Source: Taibaiella helva
GTDB taxonomy: Bacteria; Bacteroidota; Bacteroidia; Chitinophagales; Chitinophagaceae
Assembly: GCF_003545695.1 (NCBI RefSeq)
Contig: NZ_QUZZ01000003.1
Span: 248,001-312,000 of the forward strand
Direction of reading: 5' to 3'
Length of the DNA stretch: 64,000 bases
Each line of letters begins with the position of its first letter. Position 1 is the stretch's first letter. The notes under the pieces were generated by a model, which ran no database searches, had not been told where the DNA came from, and was given only the letters and a program-made list of their open reading frames with translations. The position numbers were made by a program, and so were the translations under genes. Below are positions 26,469-34,930 of the stretch, one piece after another.

Positions 26469-27266
26469 TTATTTTACTTTATTGGTTTCTCCCAGGAACT
26501 GCTCCAGCGCAGCCACCATGGAAGGCGTATTGGGCGCCGGGGCTTTGATGGTGAGCTTCAGGCCGGCATCTTCCACCGCTTTGGAGGTCGTGTTGCCGAA
26601 GGCGCCGATCAGCGTGCCGTTCTGCTTGTATTTGGGGTCACTCTGGAACAGGGTGTCCACGCTGAAGGGGCTGAAGAAGACGATGACATCATAGCCTTTT
26701 TTAAGTATGGTATCCACTTCGTTGCTTACCGTACGGTACAGCACCGCTTCAGAAAAGTTGAATCCTTTATTGATAAGCAGGGGGGAGAGGTCGTTCTTGG
26801 TGTTTTCCGATACCGGCAGCATAAAGCGTTCGCGGTCTTTGTATTTGCTCAGCACATCCATAAGCCCTTCTGAAGTGCCGTCGGGAGAGAAAAATACTTT
26901 CCGCTTACGGTACAGGATGAATTTCTGCAGGTAAAGCGCTACGGCTTCGGTAACGCAGAAGTACTTCATGTCCTGCGATACCTTGAATTTCATTTCCTCG
27001 CAGATGCGGAAAAAGTGATCTACAGCATTCCTGCTGACCAGGATCACAGCGGTAAAATCGGCAAGGTCCAGTTTTTGCTTCCTGAATTCTTTGGCATTCA
27101 GTCCCTCCACACGAATGAAAGGAAAAAATTCCAATTGCACGTTGTATTTCCTGGCCAGATCAAAATAGGGGGATTTGTCGCTCTCCGGTTTGGGCTGGGT
27201 GATCAGAATGTGCTCAATCCTCTTCTTTTCTACGATCTGCGACGATGATTTTGCTGCTTTAGCCAT
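26469..27266 (-). CDS. hemD: Uroporphyrinogen-III synthase
   Basis: 265 residues from ATG 27266 (MAKAAKSSSQIVEKKRIEHILITQPKP); a longer frame begins at a TTG (27290) with non-conserved residues. Two-domain HemD fold: ILITQPKPESD at the first strand, AVILVSRNAVDHFF, VTEAVALYLQKF, FFSPDGTSEGLMDVL, VIVFFSPFSVDTLF and GNTTSKAVEDAGL near the end. It closes hydroxymethylbilane to uroporphyrinogen III in haem synthesis. Overall divergence is usual for HemD. Upstream DUF4271 gene on the same strand is a common Bacteroidota neighbour. Confidence 0.88.
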   Translation of the reverse strand: MAKAAKSSSQIVEKKRIEHILITQPKPESDKSPYFDLARKYNVQLEFFPFIRVEGLNAKEFRKQKLDLADFTAVILVSRNAVDHFFRICEEMKFKVSQDMKYFCVTEAVALYLQKFILYRKRKVFFSPDGTSEGLMDVLSKYKDRERFMLPVSENTKNDLSPLLINKGFNFSEAVLYRTVSNEVDTILKKGYDVIVFFSPFSVDTLFQSDPKYKQNGTLIGAFGNTTSKAVEDAGLKLTIKAPAPNTPSMVAALEQFLGETNKVK

Positions 27267-27325
27267 TGTGTTTGCAAAGGAAATATTCAAAAAATATTAT
27301 CATGCTCATCTGCCCGGCTCCGTAC

Positions 27326-28189
27326 TCAGGAAATCAGCCATTGATTTACCAATTTCATCAGTACAGCAAGAGGCAATAATTCGGAGGCGCAAAGGTACAT
27401 AAAAAAATGGAATTTGCTAAACTTAATAAAATATCCGAATACGACGCCTGATCGCAAATAGCGGTTGAGAAACAGTATTGCGATCACTAAAAAGGAAAGA
27501 AAAAGGCTTGCCTGGACCCATTGTCCCTGCCCGAAAGCCAATATAATGGTAAACGGGATCAGGGAAAGGCCTAGTATCTTATTGATCAAAAAAACATTGA
27601 ACGTGTAATTGTCCGTGATCTCGGAAATATTGAACACCCAGCCGGTAAACTTGAGGAACAGGAACCGCACTACATAGATAACGACAAATAACAGCATGAA
27701 ACCCAGCAGGATAATGATCGTAGGGTATTCCAGGATGATGTTTTTGTTATGAATATGGTTGAGCGTAAAATAAAGGTACAGCCCCATGGAAATGCAGAAA
27801 ATAAGATCCATGGTAAGGCTGGCGGCACTGTCCTGCCGCAGCTGCTCTTTGAGCTGCCGCGTGCTGAGCGTCGGGTTGCGAAAGGCCCGGAACAGGTTGC
27901 GCATGTAAGACGGGTTGGCCAGCCGGAAGATGCCGATAAAAGCAATAAGGACCAGGATCATCAGGAAATCGGAGGAGCGGTCCCTGAAGGGATGCAGCTT
28001 AATGCGTGCATCGATCCGCTCTTTGGGCCGGAGCATCGGATGTTGGGCCATTTCCTGCTTTACTCTTTCCTGCGTGCGTGCAGCCAGCACATTTTCCGGG
28101 ATATTGAAGCCATACAGCATACGGGCATTGGCCTGCGGCGCCGGCAGGCTGAACATGAGCAACAATAAGAAGCAATAGAAATACCGCAT
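27326..28189 (-). CDS. DUF4271 membrane protein
   Basis: 287 residues. A signal-like N-terminus (MRYFYCFLLLLMFSLPAPQANA), a periplasmic stretch (~25-75), then about six transmembrane helices (DFLMILVLIAFIGIFRLANP, YPTIIILLGFMLLFVVIYVV, GLSLIPFTIILAFGQGQ, ASLFLSFLVIAILFLNRYL and others). This pattern and its place directly upstream of hemD match the DUF4271 family of Bacteroidota. Function unknown. Confidence 0.8.
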   Translation of the reverse strand: MRYFYCFLLLLMFSLPAPQANARMLYGFNIPENVLAARTQERVKQEMAQHPMLRPKERIDARIKLHPFRDRSSDFLMILVLIAFIGIFRLANPSYMRNLFRAFRNPTLSTRQLKEQLRQDSAASLTMDLIFCISMGLYLYFTLNHIHNKNIILEYPTIIILLGFMLLFVVIYVVRFLFLKFTGWVFNISEITDNYTFNVFLINKILGLSLIPFTIILAFGQGQWVQASLFLSFLVIAILFLNRYLRSGVVFGYFIKFSKFHFFMYLCASELLPLAVLMKLVNQWLIS

Positions 28190-28260
28190 GTACCCCGTTG
28201 TGATGACGCTGCAAATGTAAGGGCTAAATCCGCAAAAAAAATCCGTCCTTGTTTTCCCGC

Positions 28261-28293
28261 TTTGTGAATATTGGCAAGGAATATGGATATTTG
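28261..28293 (+). promoter_or_regulatory. Candidate alaS promoter
   Basis: TTTG (28261-28264), 21-base spacer, GATATTTG (28286-28293), which differs from TAnnTTTG at the first base. The ATG follows 51 bases later. Confidence 0.45.
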
Positions 28294-28344
28294 CACTCTT
28301 TTATATTTAAAGGGGTAAAGACACCCGCAACAATACGCATCACA

Positions 28345-31233
28345 ATGACTGCTTCTGAGATCCGTCAGCAATTTTTGAATTTCTTCCGTTCCAAGGGACA
28401 TACTATAGTAGCTTCAGCTCCTATAGTGGTCAAGAACGATCCTACCCTCCTGTTTACCAACGCAGGGATGAACCAGTTCAAGGATTATTTCCTGGGCAAT
28501 AAAACACCGGAAGCTACAAGGGTCGCGGATACGCAAAAATGTCTCCGGGTCAGCGGTAAGCACAATGACCTGGAAGAGGTAGGCGTGGATACTTATCACC
28601 ATACCATGTTTGAAATGCTGGGCAACTGGAGCTTCGGCGATTATTTCAAAAAAGAAGCCATCGCCTGGAGCTGGGAGCTGCTTACCGAAGTGTATGGTAT
28701 GGATAAGAGCCGTCTCTATGTGACCGTATTCGAAGGCGATGCGAAAGAAAACCTTCCCTTCGACCAGGAAGCCTACGACGAATGGAAAAAATGGATACCC
28801 GAAGAACGCATCCTGAAAGGCAATAAGAAAGATAATTTCTGGGAAATGGGCGATACCGGCCCCTGTGGTCCCTGCAGCGAGATCCACGTGGATTGCCGCA
28901 GCGAGGAGGAAAGAGCAGCGGTGAACGGCGCCAGCCTGGTAAATGCCGACCATCCGCAGGTGATCGAGATATGGAACAATGTATTCATGCAGTTTAACCG
29001 CCTGAAGGACGGCAGCCTGCAGCCTTTACCGGCTACGCATGTGGACACCGGTATGGGCTTCGAGCGCCTCGTAAGGGTACTGCAAGGCAAGACTTCAAAC
29101 TACGACACCGATGTTTTTGCCGGTACCATCAGGCTTACCGAGCAGATCACCGGCAGGCAGTATGGCTACAACGACAGCCGCGAAGATGTGGCTTTCCGCG
29201 TGCTGGCCGATCATATCAGGGCGATTGCCTTCACGATCGCCGATGGCCAGCTGCCTTCCAATACCGGCGCCGGTTATGTGATCCGCCGTATCCTGCGTCG
29301 TGCGGTACGGTATTATTATTCTTACCTGGATTATAAATCGCCACTGCTGCATCAATTGCTGCCGCTGATCGCGGAACAATTCGAACAAGTCTTCCCCGAG
29401 CTGCATATGCAGAGAGACTTTGTAACCCGAGTGATCAGGGAAGAGGAGGAGTCGTTTCTAAAAACGCTTCAAAAAGGGCTTGATAAGGTGAAGGAATATC
29501 ATGAGAGCTGGACAAAATTCAGAAAGTATTTCGAAAAATCTTTGAAAGGCAATTTGACAAATGAGGAGTTTGAAGACTTTGTTAGGCTCAGGGATTTTAT
29601 TAATGAACATCCTACATTTAAGATAGAAGGGCTGGAGCGTATTGGTGAATATTATGAAAATGCGATCAAAGGTAATGTAGATGCCTTCAACCGTCAAGTT
29701 GCCAGCCAAAGAATGTCTTCTGACGACTTTGTGCAAAATTTTGAAGAAGCGATCAATAAGGTAGCCGTTTTTGACGGAAAATTTGCTTTTGAATTAAATG
29801 ATACATTTGGGTTTCCTATAGACCTCACTAGTTTAATTGCTCAGGAGCTTGGCTGGTCGGTAGATATGAAAGGCTTTGAAGCTGAGATGAAGCAACAGAA
29901 GGAAAGGAGCCGAGCAGCAACGGCTATCGATGCCGGCGATTGGGTGGTTGTACACGATACACCCAAATCGGTATTTGTCGGCTACGATGACCTGGTCGTT
30001 GAAACCCGCCTGGCCCGTTACCGTAAGGTAAAGGCAAAAGGTAGAGAGCAATACCAGCTGGTGCTGGAAACTACGCCCTTCTATGCCGAAAGCGGTGGCC
30101 AAGTAGGGGATACCGGTGTGCTGCTGTTTGGAGAAGAAGAGATAGCCGTTACGGACACCAAGAAAGAAAACAACCTGATCATTCATTTTACGGAGGGACT
30201 TCCTACGCAGCCGGAACAAGCCGTATGGGCCAAGGTGAATTGGGAAAACCGTATCCTGACCAGCTATAACCATACTGCGACGCACCTGATGCATGCTGCT
30301 CTGCGTGAAGTGCTGGGCACACATGTGGCACAGAAAGGATCGCTGGTGTCGAGCCAGGTGCTGCGTTTTGACTTCTCGCATTTTGCAAAAATGACCGATG
30401 AGGAGATCCGCAGGGTAGAGGAGATCGTCAATGCGAAGATCAGGGCCAATATACCGGTGATTATTAAGGAAATGCCGAAAGAAGAGGCTATTGCTATGGG
30501 CGCTATGGCCTTGTTCGGCGAGAAATATGGCGATGTGGTCCGCGCAGTGATCATCGATCCGGAATACAGCATCGAGCTGTGCGGCGGCACCCACGTGGGG
30601 CATACCGGCATGATCGGTGTGTTTACCATTACAGCTGAAAGCGCCGTAGCAGCGGGCGTTCGCCGTATCGAAGCGCTGACCGGCCCTGCAGCGATACAGT
30701 ATTTTGCCGATAAGGTAGCACAGAGCAAACAGATCACCGAATTGCTGAAAGCGAAAGATCCGCTGAAGGCGATAGAGAAGCTGATCGAAGATAAAGCTGC
30801 CCTGGAAAAGCGTATCGAAAGCCTGGAAGCACGTCAGCTGGTGGGTATCCGCAACGAGCTGATGCAGAAAGACGAGCTGATCACCATCCGTACGGAGGCC
30901 GGCCAGGAATTTGCCATCAACTTCATCGGTGATATTGTGGAAGTGAGCAGCCCTGATGCCTTGAAGAAGCTTTGCTTTGATTTTAAGAATCACCTTCGTG
31001 ATCATGTGGTCGTGCTTTGTGCCAACATCGGCGGCAAGCCCCAGGTAGCGGTCGGCATTAGCGAAACAGTAACCAATGCTACCACACTGGATGCTGGTAA
31101 GATCATTAAGAATACCATTGCCCCGCTGATCAAAGGCGGTGGTGGCGGACAGAAGACGCTGGCAACTGCCGGCGGACAGGATGCCGGCCAGCTGAAAGAA
31201 GCGATCGCGCAGGTGAAAGCTTTACTAAAATAA
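28345..31233 (+). CDS. alaS: Alanyl-tRNA synthetase with a large internal insertion
   Basis: 962 residues from ATG 28345 (MTASEIRQQFLNFFRSKGH); the family is usually ~870-880. Class II catalytic core ~1-240 (NDPTLLFTNAGMNQFK, DTGPCGPCSEIH), tRNA-recognition helices ~240-460, editing domain with NHTATHLMH and CGGTHVGHTG zinc-binding/hydrolytic motifs (~650-755), and C-Ala domain with a GGGGGQKTLATAGG end. Between KTLQKGLDKV (from Lys373) and FDGKFAFELNDTFGFP (Phe480 onward) there are ~80-90 extra residues compared with E. coli AlaS. The DNA there is AT-rich (about 36% GC by hand count over 29461-29820, against about 55% in the line before it). The frame is intact and the catalytic and editing motifs are present, so the enzyme should be functional. 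Confidence 0.95.
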   Translation: MTASEIRQQFLNFFRSKGHTIVASAPIVVKNDPTLLFTNAGMNQFKDYFLGNKTPEATRVADTQKCLRVSGKHNDLEEVGVDTYHHTMFEMLGNWSFGDYFKKEAIAWSWELLTEVYGMDKSRLYVTVFEGDAKENLPFDQEAYDEWKKWIPEERILKGNKKDNFWEMGDTGPCGPCSEIHVDCRSEEERAAVNGASLVNADHPQVIEIWNNVFMQFNRLKDGSLQPLPATHVDTGMGFERLVRVLQGKTSNYDTDVFAGTIRLTEQITGRQYGYNDSREDVAFRVLADHIRAIAFTIADGQLPSNTGAGYVIRRILRRAVRYYYSYLDYKSPLLHQLLPLIAEQFEQVFPELHMQRDFVTRVIREEEESFLKTLQKGLDKVKEYHESWTKFRKYFEKSLKGNLTNEEFEDFVRLRDFINEHPTFKIEGLERIGEYYENAIKGNVDAFNRQVASQRMSSDDFVQNFEEAINKVAVFDGKFAFELNDTFGFPIDLTSLIAQELGWSVDMKGFEAEMKQQKERSRAATAIDAGDWVVVHDTPKSVFVGYDDLVVETRLARYRKVKAKGREQYQLVLETTPFYAESGGQVGDTGVLLFGEEEIAVTDTKKENNLIIHFTEGLPTQPEQAVWAKVNWENRILTSYNHTATHLMHAALREVLGTHVAQKGSLVSSQVLRFDFSHFAKMTDEEIRRVEEIVNAKIRANIPVIIKEMPKEEAIAMGAMALFGEKYGDVVRAVIIDPEYSIELCGGTHVGHTGMIGVFTITAESAVAAGVRRIEALTGPAAIQYFADKVAQSKQITELLKAKDPLKAIEKLIEDKAALEKRIESLEARQLVGIRNELMQKDELITIRTEAGQEFAINFIGDIVEVSSPDALKKLCFDFKNHLRDHVVVLCANIGGKPQVAVGISETVTNATTLDAGKIIKNTIAPLIKGGGGGQKTLATAGGQDAGQLKEAIAQVKALLK
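29491..29760 (+). other. AT-rich in-frame insertion inside alaS
   Basis: Encodes roughly residues 383-472 of AlaS: a charged, helix-favouring segment (ESWTKFRKYFEKSLKG, NEEFEDFVRLRDFINEH, EGLERIGEYYENAIKG, DDFVQNFEEAI). The AT-rich composition continues ~60-90 bases past it into conserved codons, so the foreign-looking tract is wider than the extra residues. No inverted repeats, intein motifs or target duplications were seen at its edges. Confidence 0.75.
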
Positions 31234-31253
31234 GCATAGAAATTTGTTGAGCT

Positions 31254-31282
31254 CCCGGTTCGTAAAGAGCCGGGATTTTTTA
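31254..31282 (+). terminator. alaS terminator
   Basis: Stem CCCGGTTC (31254-31261) / GAGCCGGG (31267-31274), one G-T pair, 5-base loop, then ATTTTTT. Confidence 0.85.
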
Positions 31283-31304
31283 TGCCCTTTGCCGAAAGGC
31301 TGGT

Positions 31305-31341
31305 GTTTGTAGATACGTAGCAGTGTTACGTAGCTACAAAC
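31305..31341. repeat. Palindromic hairpin element
   Basis: Arms GTTTGTAGATACGTA (31305-31319) and TACGTAGCTACAAAC (31327-31341) are inverted repeats matching at 14 of 15 positions around a 7-base loop. There is no T-run on either side, so it does not look like a terminator. The core TGTTTGTAG is shared with the REP-like pair at 48871-48933. Confidence 0.55.
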
Positions 31342-31364
31342 ATACCGCGGGTATGCACCGCCGC

Positions 31365-33590
31365 TTATTTCAATATTTTCACCAGCTCCATAAAACCTTG
31401 CTGATTGTCGGCATTGAAGACTGACAGGATAAGGTCGTTTTTCTCGCGGCTGGTAAGGTGGAAATTGAGCGCCGCTGTTTTATCCTTATTGGCCGGAATA
31501 TATTGCAGGGTGATCTTCCTGAATTTTCCCGGCGGAAAATCCTCGTTCATGAAATCTTCGACGTAGGACTGGTGATAGGTTTGAAAGGCGCCCCAGCGTT
31601 TCTGGATCGCAAACATGGGATCAAACAGCATGCCGGACATTGAGTTTTCTGTCTCACCCTCCGAAGGTTCATACTCACGGGTATCCCTTATCTGTAGCAG
31701 GATTACTTCGCTGGTGTTTTCATTGATCCAGTCACGGAAGGTGCTGAGGTAACGTACAGCGCTTTCCATGCCGAAGTTGTCCCTGAGACCGGCGTCCATA
31801 ATATCCATTTCCGGTGCCGATGGCATTTTGACTACCGGTAGTACGATCGGAAAGGTAGCGCTCATCCGCAACGCCGACATGATCTGCAGGTTCAGCGGAT
31901 CCTGCCGGGAAAAGAAACGGGTATAGTCGACGGCGTCGATAATCGGGTTGGGCTTGCCCAGGCTGCTTTCCGACCGGGTAAGGTAGCTGATCGGCTGCGG
32001 GGAGATCAGCAGCCGGCGACCATCGTTAATGATGGTTCCGTTGATGAGCAGCAAGGGCGCAAGGGCTTGCGCTTCGTAGGACTGGTAATCCTTCAGCCGG
32101 TAATGAAGGAGGCCTTCCGAATTAGACGCCAGCTCCTTGTCGAAGGCATAGCCGCGGTCTTTGCTGTAGCGGCGGCCGGCCACGGTGATCTTATTGAATG
32201 GCGAAACCAGGTCGACACAGGCAAGTGAGAAGATCACGGCATTGAGCAGGTCTTTACCCACGAGGTCCTGGTAGTAAGGGTTGTAAGGCGTACGGATCTT
32301 GCCCAATAAATACTGTGTGTGAACGGAGCGCCAGTAGGCGGCGCCGATCATACCGCCGGAGGCGCCGCTGATCATCACGTTCTGCCGGAACAGCTTGCCA
32401 CCGGTAAGACTGTCGGCATACTGAAGGCAGCGAAAGGTCCAGTAGCTTGCCCGCGAGCCGCCGCCGCTGGTGGTAATAAGAACCATCTTCGGCTTCTCTT
32501 CCGTGTCTGTGTTGAGGCGCTGCTTCCAGCGGTTCAGCCGGGCTTCTTCCATTCTTTTGTCCTGCTGGTATGCCGAGTCATTGAATGTATTTTTCAGATT
32601 GACATAATCATACACTGGCGCCGTTGCGCGATCATACTTCATACCATAGGCGATGCTGCGAAGGTCAAATACCCTGTGCTTGGCCATAAAGCCGGCCAGC
32701 GTAAAAATGAACAGCCAGCCAATGATCTCCCAGCTGCGTAGAAAATACTTGAAGGCGCCTACAGCTGCCAATAGAATGCTGAACAGGATGAGGAAGCCGG
32801 CTGCAGCGGGAATCCTGAGCACAGGCTCATCCATGAAAATGCCGAGGATCAGCAGCATGGCCGCAGCAAAGAAGATGGCAAAGATCGCATTGCGATGGTG
32901 CCGCCGCAATACCGTATTCAGGAAGCGGGTATTGTACTCATAAGGTGTTTTGATCTTTTCCACCTTAAAAATATGGGTGAGGTAGCTATCTGCCTTGACC
33001 AGCTCGAATTCGGTATCAAGGGTGTCGTAAGGGATCAGCTCCCGGATGACAGAAGGGTTGGCGATCGTGCCCAGCACCACCTTGAGGATATTACGGTCGG
33101 CCCGGAAGAAGTAAAGAAAAGACAGCAGCAGTACAAAAATATAGCCCAGGTAAAATCCGCTAAGCAGGAAAATGATCGTCCAGGTATGTGCGCCTTCATC
33201 GATCATCAGGTAACGGGCAGCCAGTATACCGTAGGTAATGAGGTACGACAGCGGGATGACCGAGTTGTTGATGCAGTACTTCAGGAAAGAGTGTCGGGTG
33301 GCGCCGAGAAAAGGAACCCTTTTGCTGTGGATGATAAACGTGGTGATATGCCAGCTCATGGCAAAGATAGCGGTGGCACCGCCGAGCAAAGAAAAGCTGA
33401 GCACGCTGATCTTGCCCAGGTACTCGGGCGAGAGGAACAACGATACCGCCCCGAAATGCGTGGCCGCTTTCGCCCCGACTACAGCAAACAGCAGGAACCA
33501 GAAGATAAGGATCATCTGGTACTTGCGGAAATGCAGCAGGAACAGCTGCACGGGAAGAAAACGGAAAAACGGTTGCAGACGCGCCCTCAT
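31365..33590 (-). CDS. Patatin-like phospholipase with N-terminal membrane region
   Basis: 741 residues. About eight hydrophobic segments fill residues ~15-310 (YQMILIFWFLLFAVVG, SLLGGATAIFAMSWHI and others). The patatin domain follows: oxyanion-hole Gly-rich loop TTSGGGSRASYW, nucleophile elbow SGASGGMIG (GxSxG) and catalytic Asp in MDAGLRDNFG. This Ser-Asp dyad hydrolyses acyl esters of phospholipids. A membrane-anchored lipase acting on envelope lipids is the likely role. Its ATG overlaps the stop of an upstream 38-codon ORF (ATGA), implying coupled translation. Confidence 0.85.
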   Translation of the reverse strand: MRARLQPFFRFLPVQLFLLHFRKYQMILIFWFLLFAVVGAKAATHFGAVSLFLSPEYLGKISVLSFSLLGGATAIFAMSWHITTFIIHSKRVPFLGATRHSFLKYCINNSVIPLSYLITYGILAARYLMIDEGAHTWTIIFLLSGFYLGYIFVLLLSFLYFFRADRNILKVVLGTIANPSVIRELIPYDTLDTEFELVKADSYLTHIFKVEKIKTPYEYNTRFLNTVLRRHHRNAIFAIFFAAAMLLILGIFMDEPVLRIPAAAGFLILFSILLAAVGAFKYFLRSWEIIGWLFIFTLAGFMAKHRVFDLRSIAYGMKYDRATAPVYDYVNLKNTFNDSAYQQDKRMEEARLNRWKQRLNTDTEEKPKMVLITTSGGGSRASYWTFRCLQYADSLTGGKLFRQNVMISGASGGMIGAAYWRSVHTQYLLGKIRTPYNPYYQDLVGKDLLNAVIFSLACVDLVSPFNKITVAGRRYSKDRGYAFDKELASNSEGLLHYRLKDYQSYEAQALAPLLLINGTIINDGRRLLISPQPISYLTRSESSLGKPNPIIDAVDYTRFFSRQDPLNLQIMSALRMSATFPIVLPVVKMPSAPEMDIMDAGLRDNFGMESAVRYLSTFRDWINENTSEVILLQIRDTREYEPSEGETENSMSGMLFDPMFAIQKRWGAFQTYHQSYVEDFMNEDFPPGKFRKITLQYIPANKDKTAALNFHLTSREKNDLILSVFNADNQQGFMELVKILK

Positions 33591-33703
33591 AGCCGGCCAT
33601 TAGCTTTTGTACCCTTAAGGTAAGGATAATATACGAACCTGTAGCGAATTAATGTCAGGACCACAGCAACGTTAACGAACAGAATACCATAAATAATTTT
33701 CAT
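33587..33703 (-). CDS. Small membrane peptide (38 aa) coupled to the patatin gene
   Basis: ATG at 33703 opens a 38-codon frame whose TGA overlaps the patatin ATG (ATGA at 33587-33590). The peptide has one hydrophobic helix (MKIIYGILFVNVAVVLTLI) and a basic, Tyr-rich tail (RYRFVYYPYLKGTK), the layout of a single-pass inner-membrane peptide. The overlap with the lipase start is the main support. It may be a partner of the membrane lipase or a leader that sets its translation. Divergent from the response-regulator gene. Confidence 0.55.
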   Translation of the reverse strand: MKIIYGILFVNVAVVLTLIRYRFVYYPYLKGTKANGRL

Positions 33704-33708
33704 ACTAT

Positions 33709-33716
33709 TATCTTTG
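33709..33716 (+). promoter_or_regulatory. -7 box of the response-regulator gene
   Basis: TATCTTTG, exact TAnnTTTG match, 24 bases before ATG 33741. It supports 33741 rather than 33714 as the start, since 33714 lies inside the box. Confidence 0.55.
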
Positions 33717-33740
33717 CGGCTAAAGTTATCAGTAATTACA

Positions 33741-34907
33741 ATGGCAGGACATATCCTTATTATAGATGATGAACGCAGCATCCGCAGCACACTTTCAGAA
33801 ATACTGGGATTCGAAGGATATACCGTCTCTGAAGCGGTAGACGGACAGGATGCGATCAAGAAGATCGGTGACGGGACTTACGATTGTATCCTTTGCGATA
33901 TCAAAATGCCTAAGGCCGATGGTATAGAGGTGCTGGAAAAGGCGAAGATCATGGCGCCCGATACACCCTTCATCGTGATCTCGGGACACGGCAATATCGA
34001 TACAGCGGTGGAGGCGGTTAAAAAAGGAGCCTTTGACTATATTTCCAAGCCACCCGATCTGAACCGGCTGCTGATCACCATCCGCAATGCCATGGAGAAA
34101 AAGACTCTGGTAACGGAAACCCGCACCCTGAAGAAAAAAATATCCAAAGGATACGAGATCATCGGCGAAGCGCCGGCGCTGAAAGGAATACTGGACATGA
34201 TCGATAAAGTAGCGCCTACCGATGCCCGCGTGCTCATTACCGGTGGCAACGGTTCCGGGAAGGAGCTGGTAGCCCGGCGCATCCATGATCTCAGCCACCG
34301 CAACCGGTCGCCGCTGGTAGAGCTCAATTGCGCAGCCATCCCCTCCGAGCTGATCGAAAGCGAACTGTTCGGACATGAGAAAGGATCCTTTACTTCCGCC
34401 ATCAAGCAACGCATCGGTAAGTTTGAGCAGGCCGACGGCGGTACGCTTTTCCTCGACGAGATCGGTGATATGAGCCTTTCGGCGCAGGCAAAAGTATTGC
34501 GCGCCCTCCAGGAAGGAAAGATCACCAGGGTAGGCGGCGACAAGGAGATCAGCGTGAATGTAAGGGTGCTGGCCGCTACCAATAAAGACCTGAAAAAGGA
34601 GATTGAAGCCGGGCGTTTCCGCGAAGATCTCTACCACAGGCTTAGTGTGATCCTGATCCATGTGCCTTCCCTGAATGATCGCATTGAAGATATACAGACA
34701 CTGTCGGAGCACTTCCTGAAACAGATCTGCAGCGAGTATGGTATGATCGATAAAACGATCGACACCTCGGCGATCAAAAAGCTGCAGGCGCATCACTGGA
34801 CAGGCAACATACGCGAGCTGCGCAATGTGATCGAAAGGCTGATCATACTTTCAGACAAAGCCATTACAGAAAAGGAAGTGGATATGTATATCTTCCCGAA
34901 TAACTGA
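33741..34907 (+). CDS. NtrC-type response regulator (receiver + AAA+ domain), no DNA-binding domain
   Basis: 388 residues from ATG 33741 (MAGHILIIDDERSIRS). Receiver domain ~1-120 with acidic pocket Asp9/Asp10, phospho-acceptor Asp53 (CDIKMPKADG) and Lys in ISKPPD. AAA+ domain ~140-370 with Walker A GGNGSGKE, Walker B GGTLFLDEIGDM, the sigma-54 contact loop as GSFTSA rather than GAFTGA, and the arginine-finger region REDLYHRL. The protein ends after NIRELRNVIERLIILSDKAITEKEV, where NtrC relatives continue with a FIS-type helix-turn-helix of ~50-60 residues. It should activate sigma-54 promoters from solution or through a partner. No histidine kinase is adjacent. Confidence 0.9.
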   Translation: MAGHILIIDDERSIRSTLSEILGFEGYTVSEAVDGQDAIKKIGDGTYDCILCDIKMPKADGIEVLEKAKIMAPDTPFIVISGHGNIDTAVEAVKKGAFDYISKPPDLNRLLITIRNAMEKKTLVTETRTLKKKISKGYEIIGEAPALKGILDMIDKVAPTDARVLITGGNGSGKELVARRIHDLSHRNRSPLVELNCAAIPSELIESELFGHEKGSFTSAIKQRIGKFEQADGGTLFLDEIGDMSLSAQAKVLRALQEGKITRVGGDKEISVNVRVLAATNKDLKKEIEAGRFREDLYHRLSVILIHVPSLNDRIEDIQTLSEHFLKQICSEYGMIDKTIDTSAIKKLQAHHWTGNIRELRNVIERLIILSDKAITEKEVDMYIFPNN

Positions 34908-34930
34908 TCCAACCATCTCCCATAACCGCC

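Noticed and set aside
27267-27290. Eight-residue N-terminal extension of hemD
   Set aside because: Begins at TTG, not conserved; ATG 27266 gives a normal HemD start.
29491-29760. Intein or group I/II intron inside alaS
   Set aside because: No intein splice-block motifs (Cys/Ser start, His-Asn end) and the frame is uninterrupted; the segment reads as an ordinary helical insert.
29833-31005. 390-codon minus-strand frame across alaS
   Set aside because: Shadow of the well-supported alaS reading frame.
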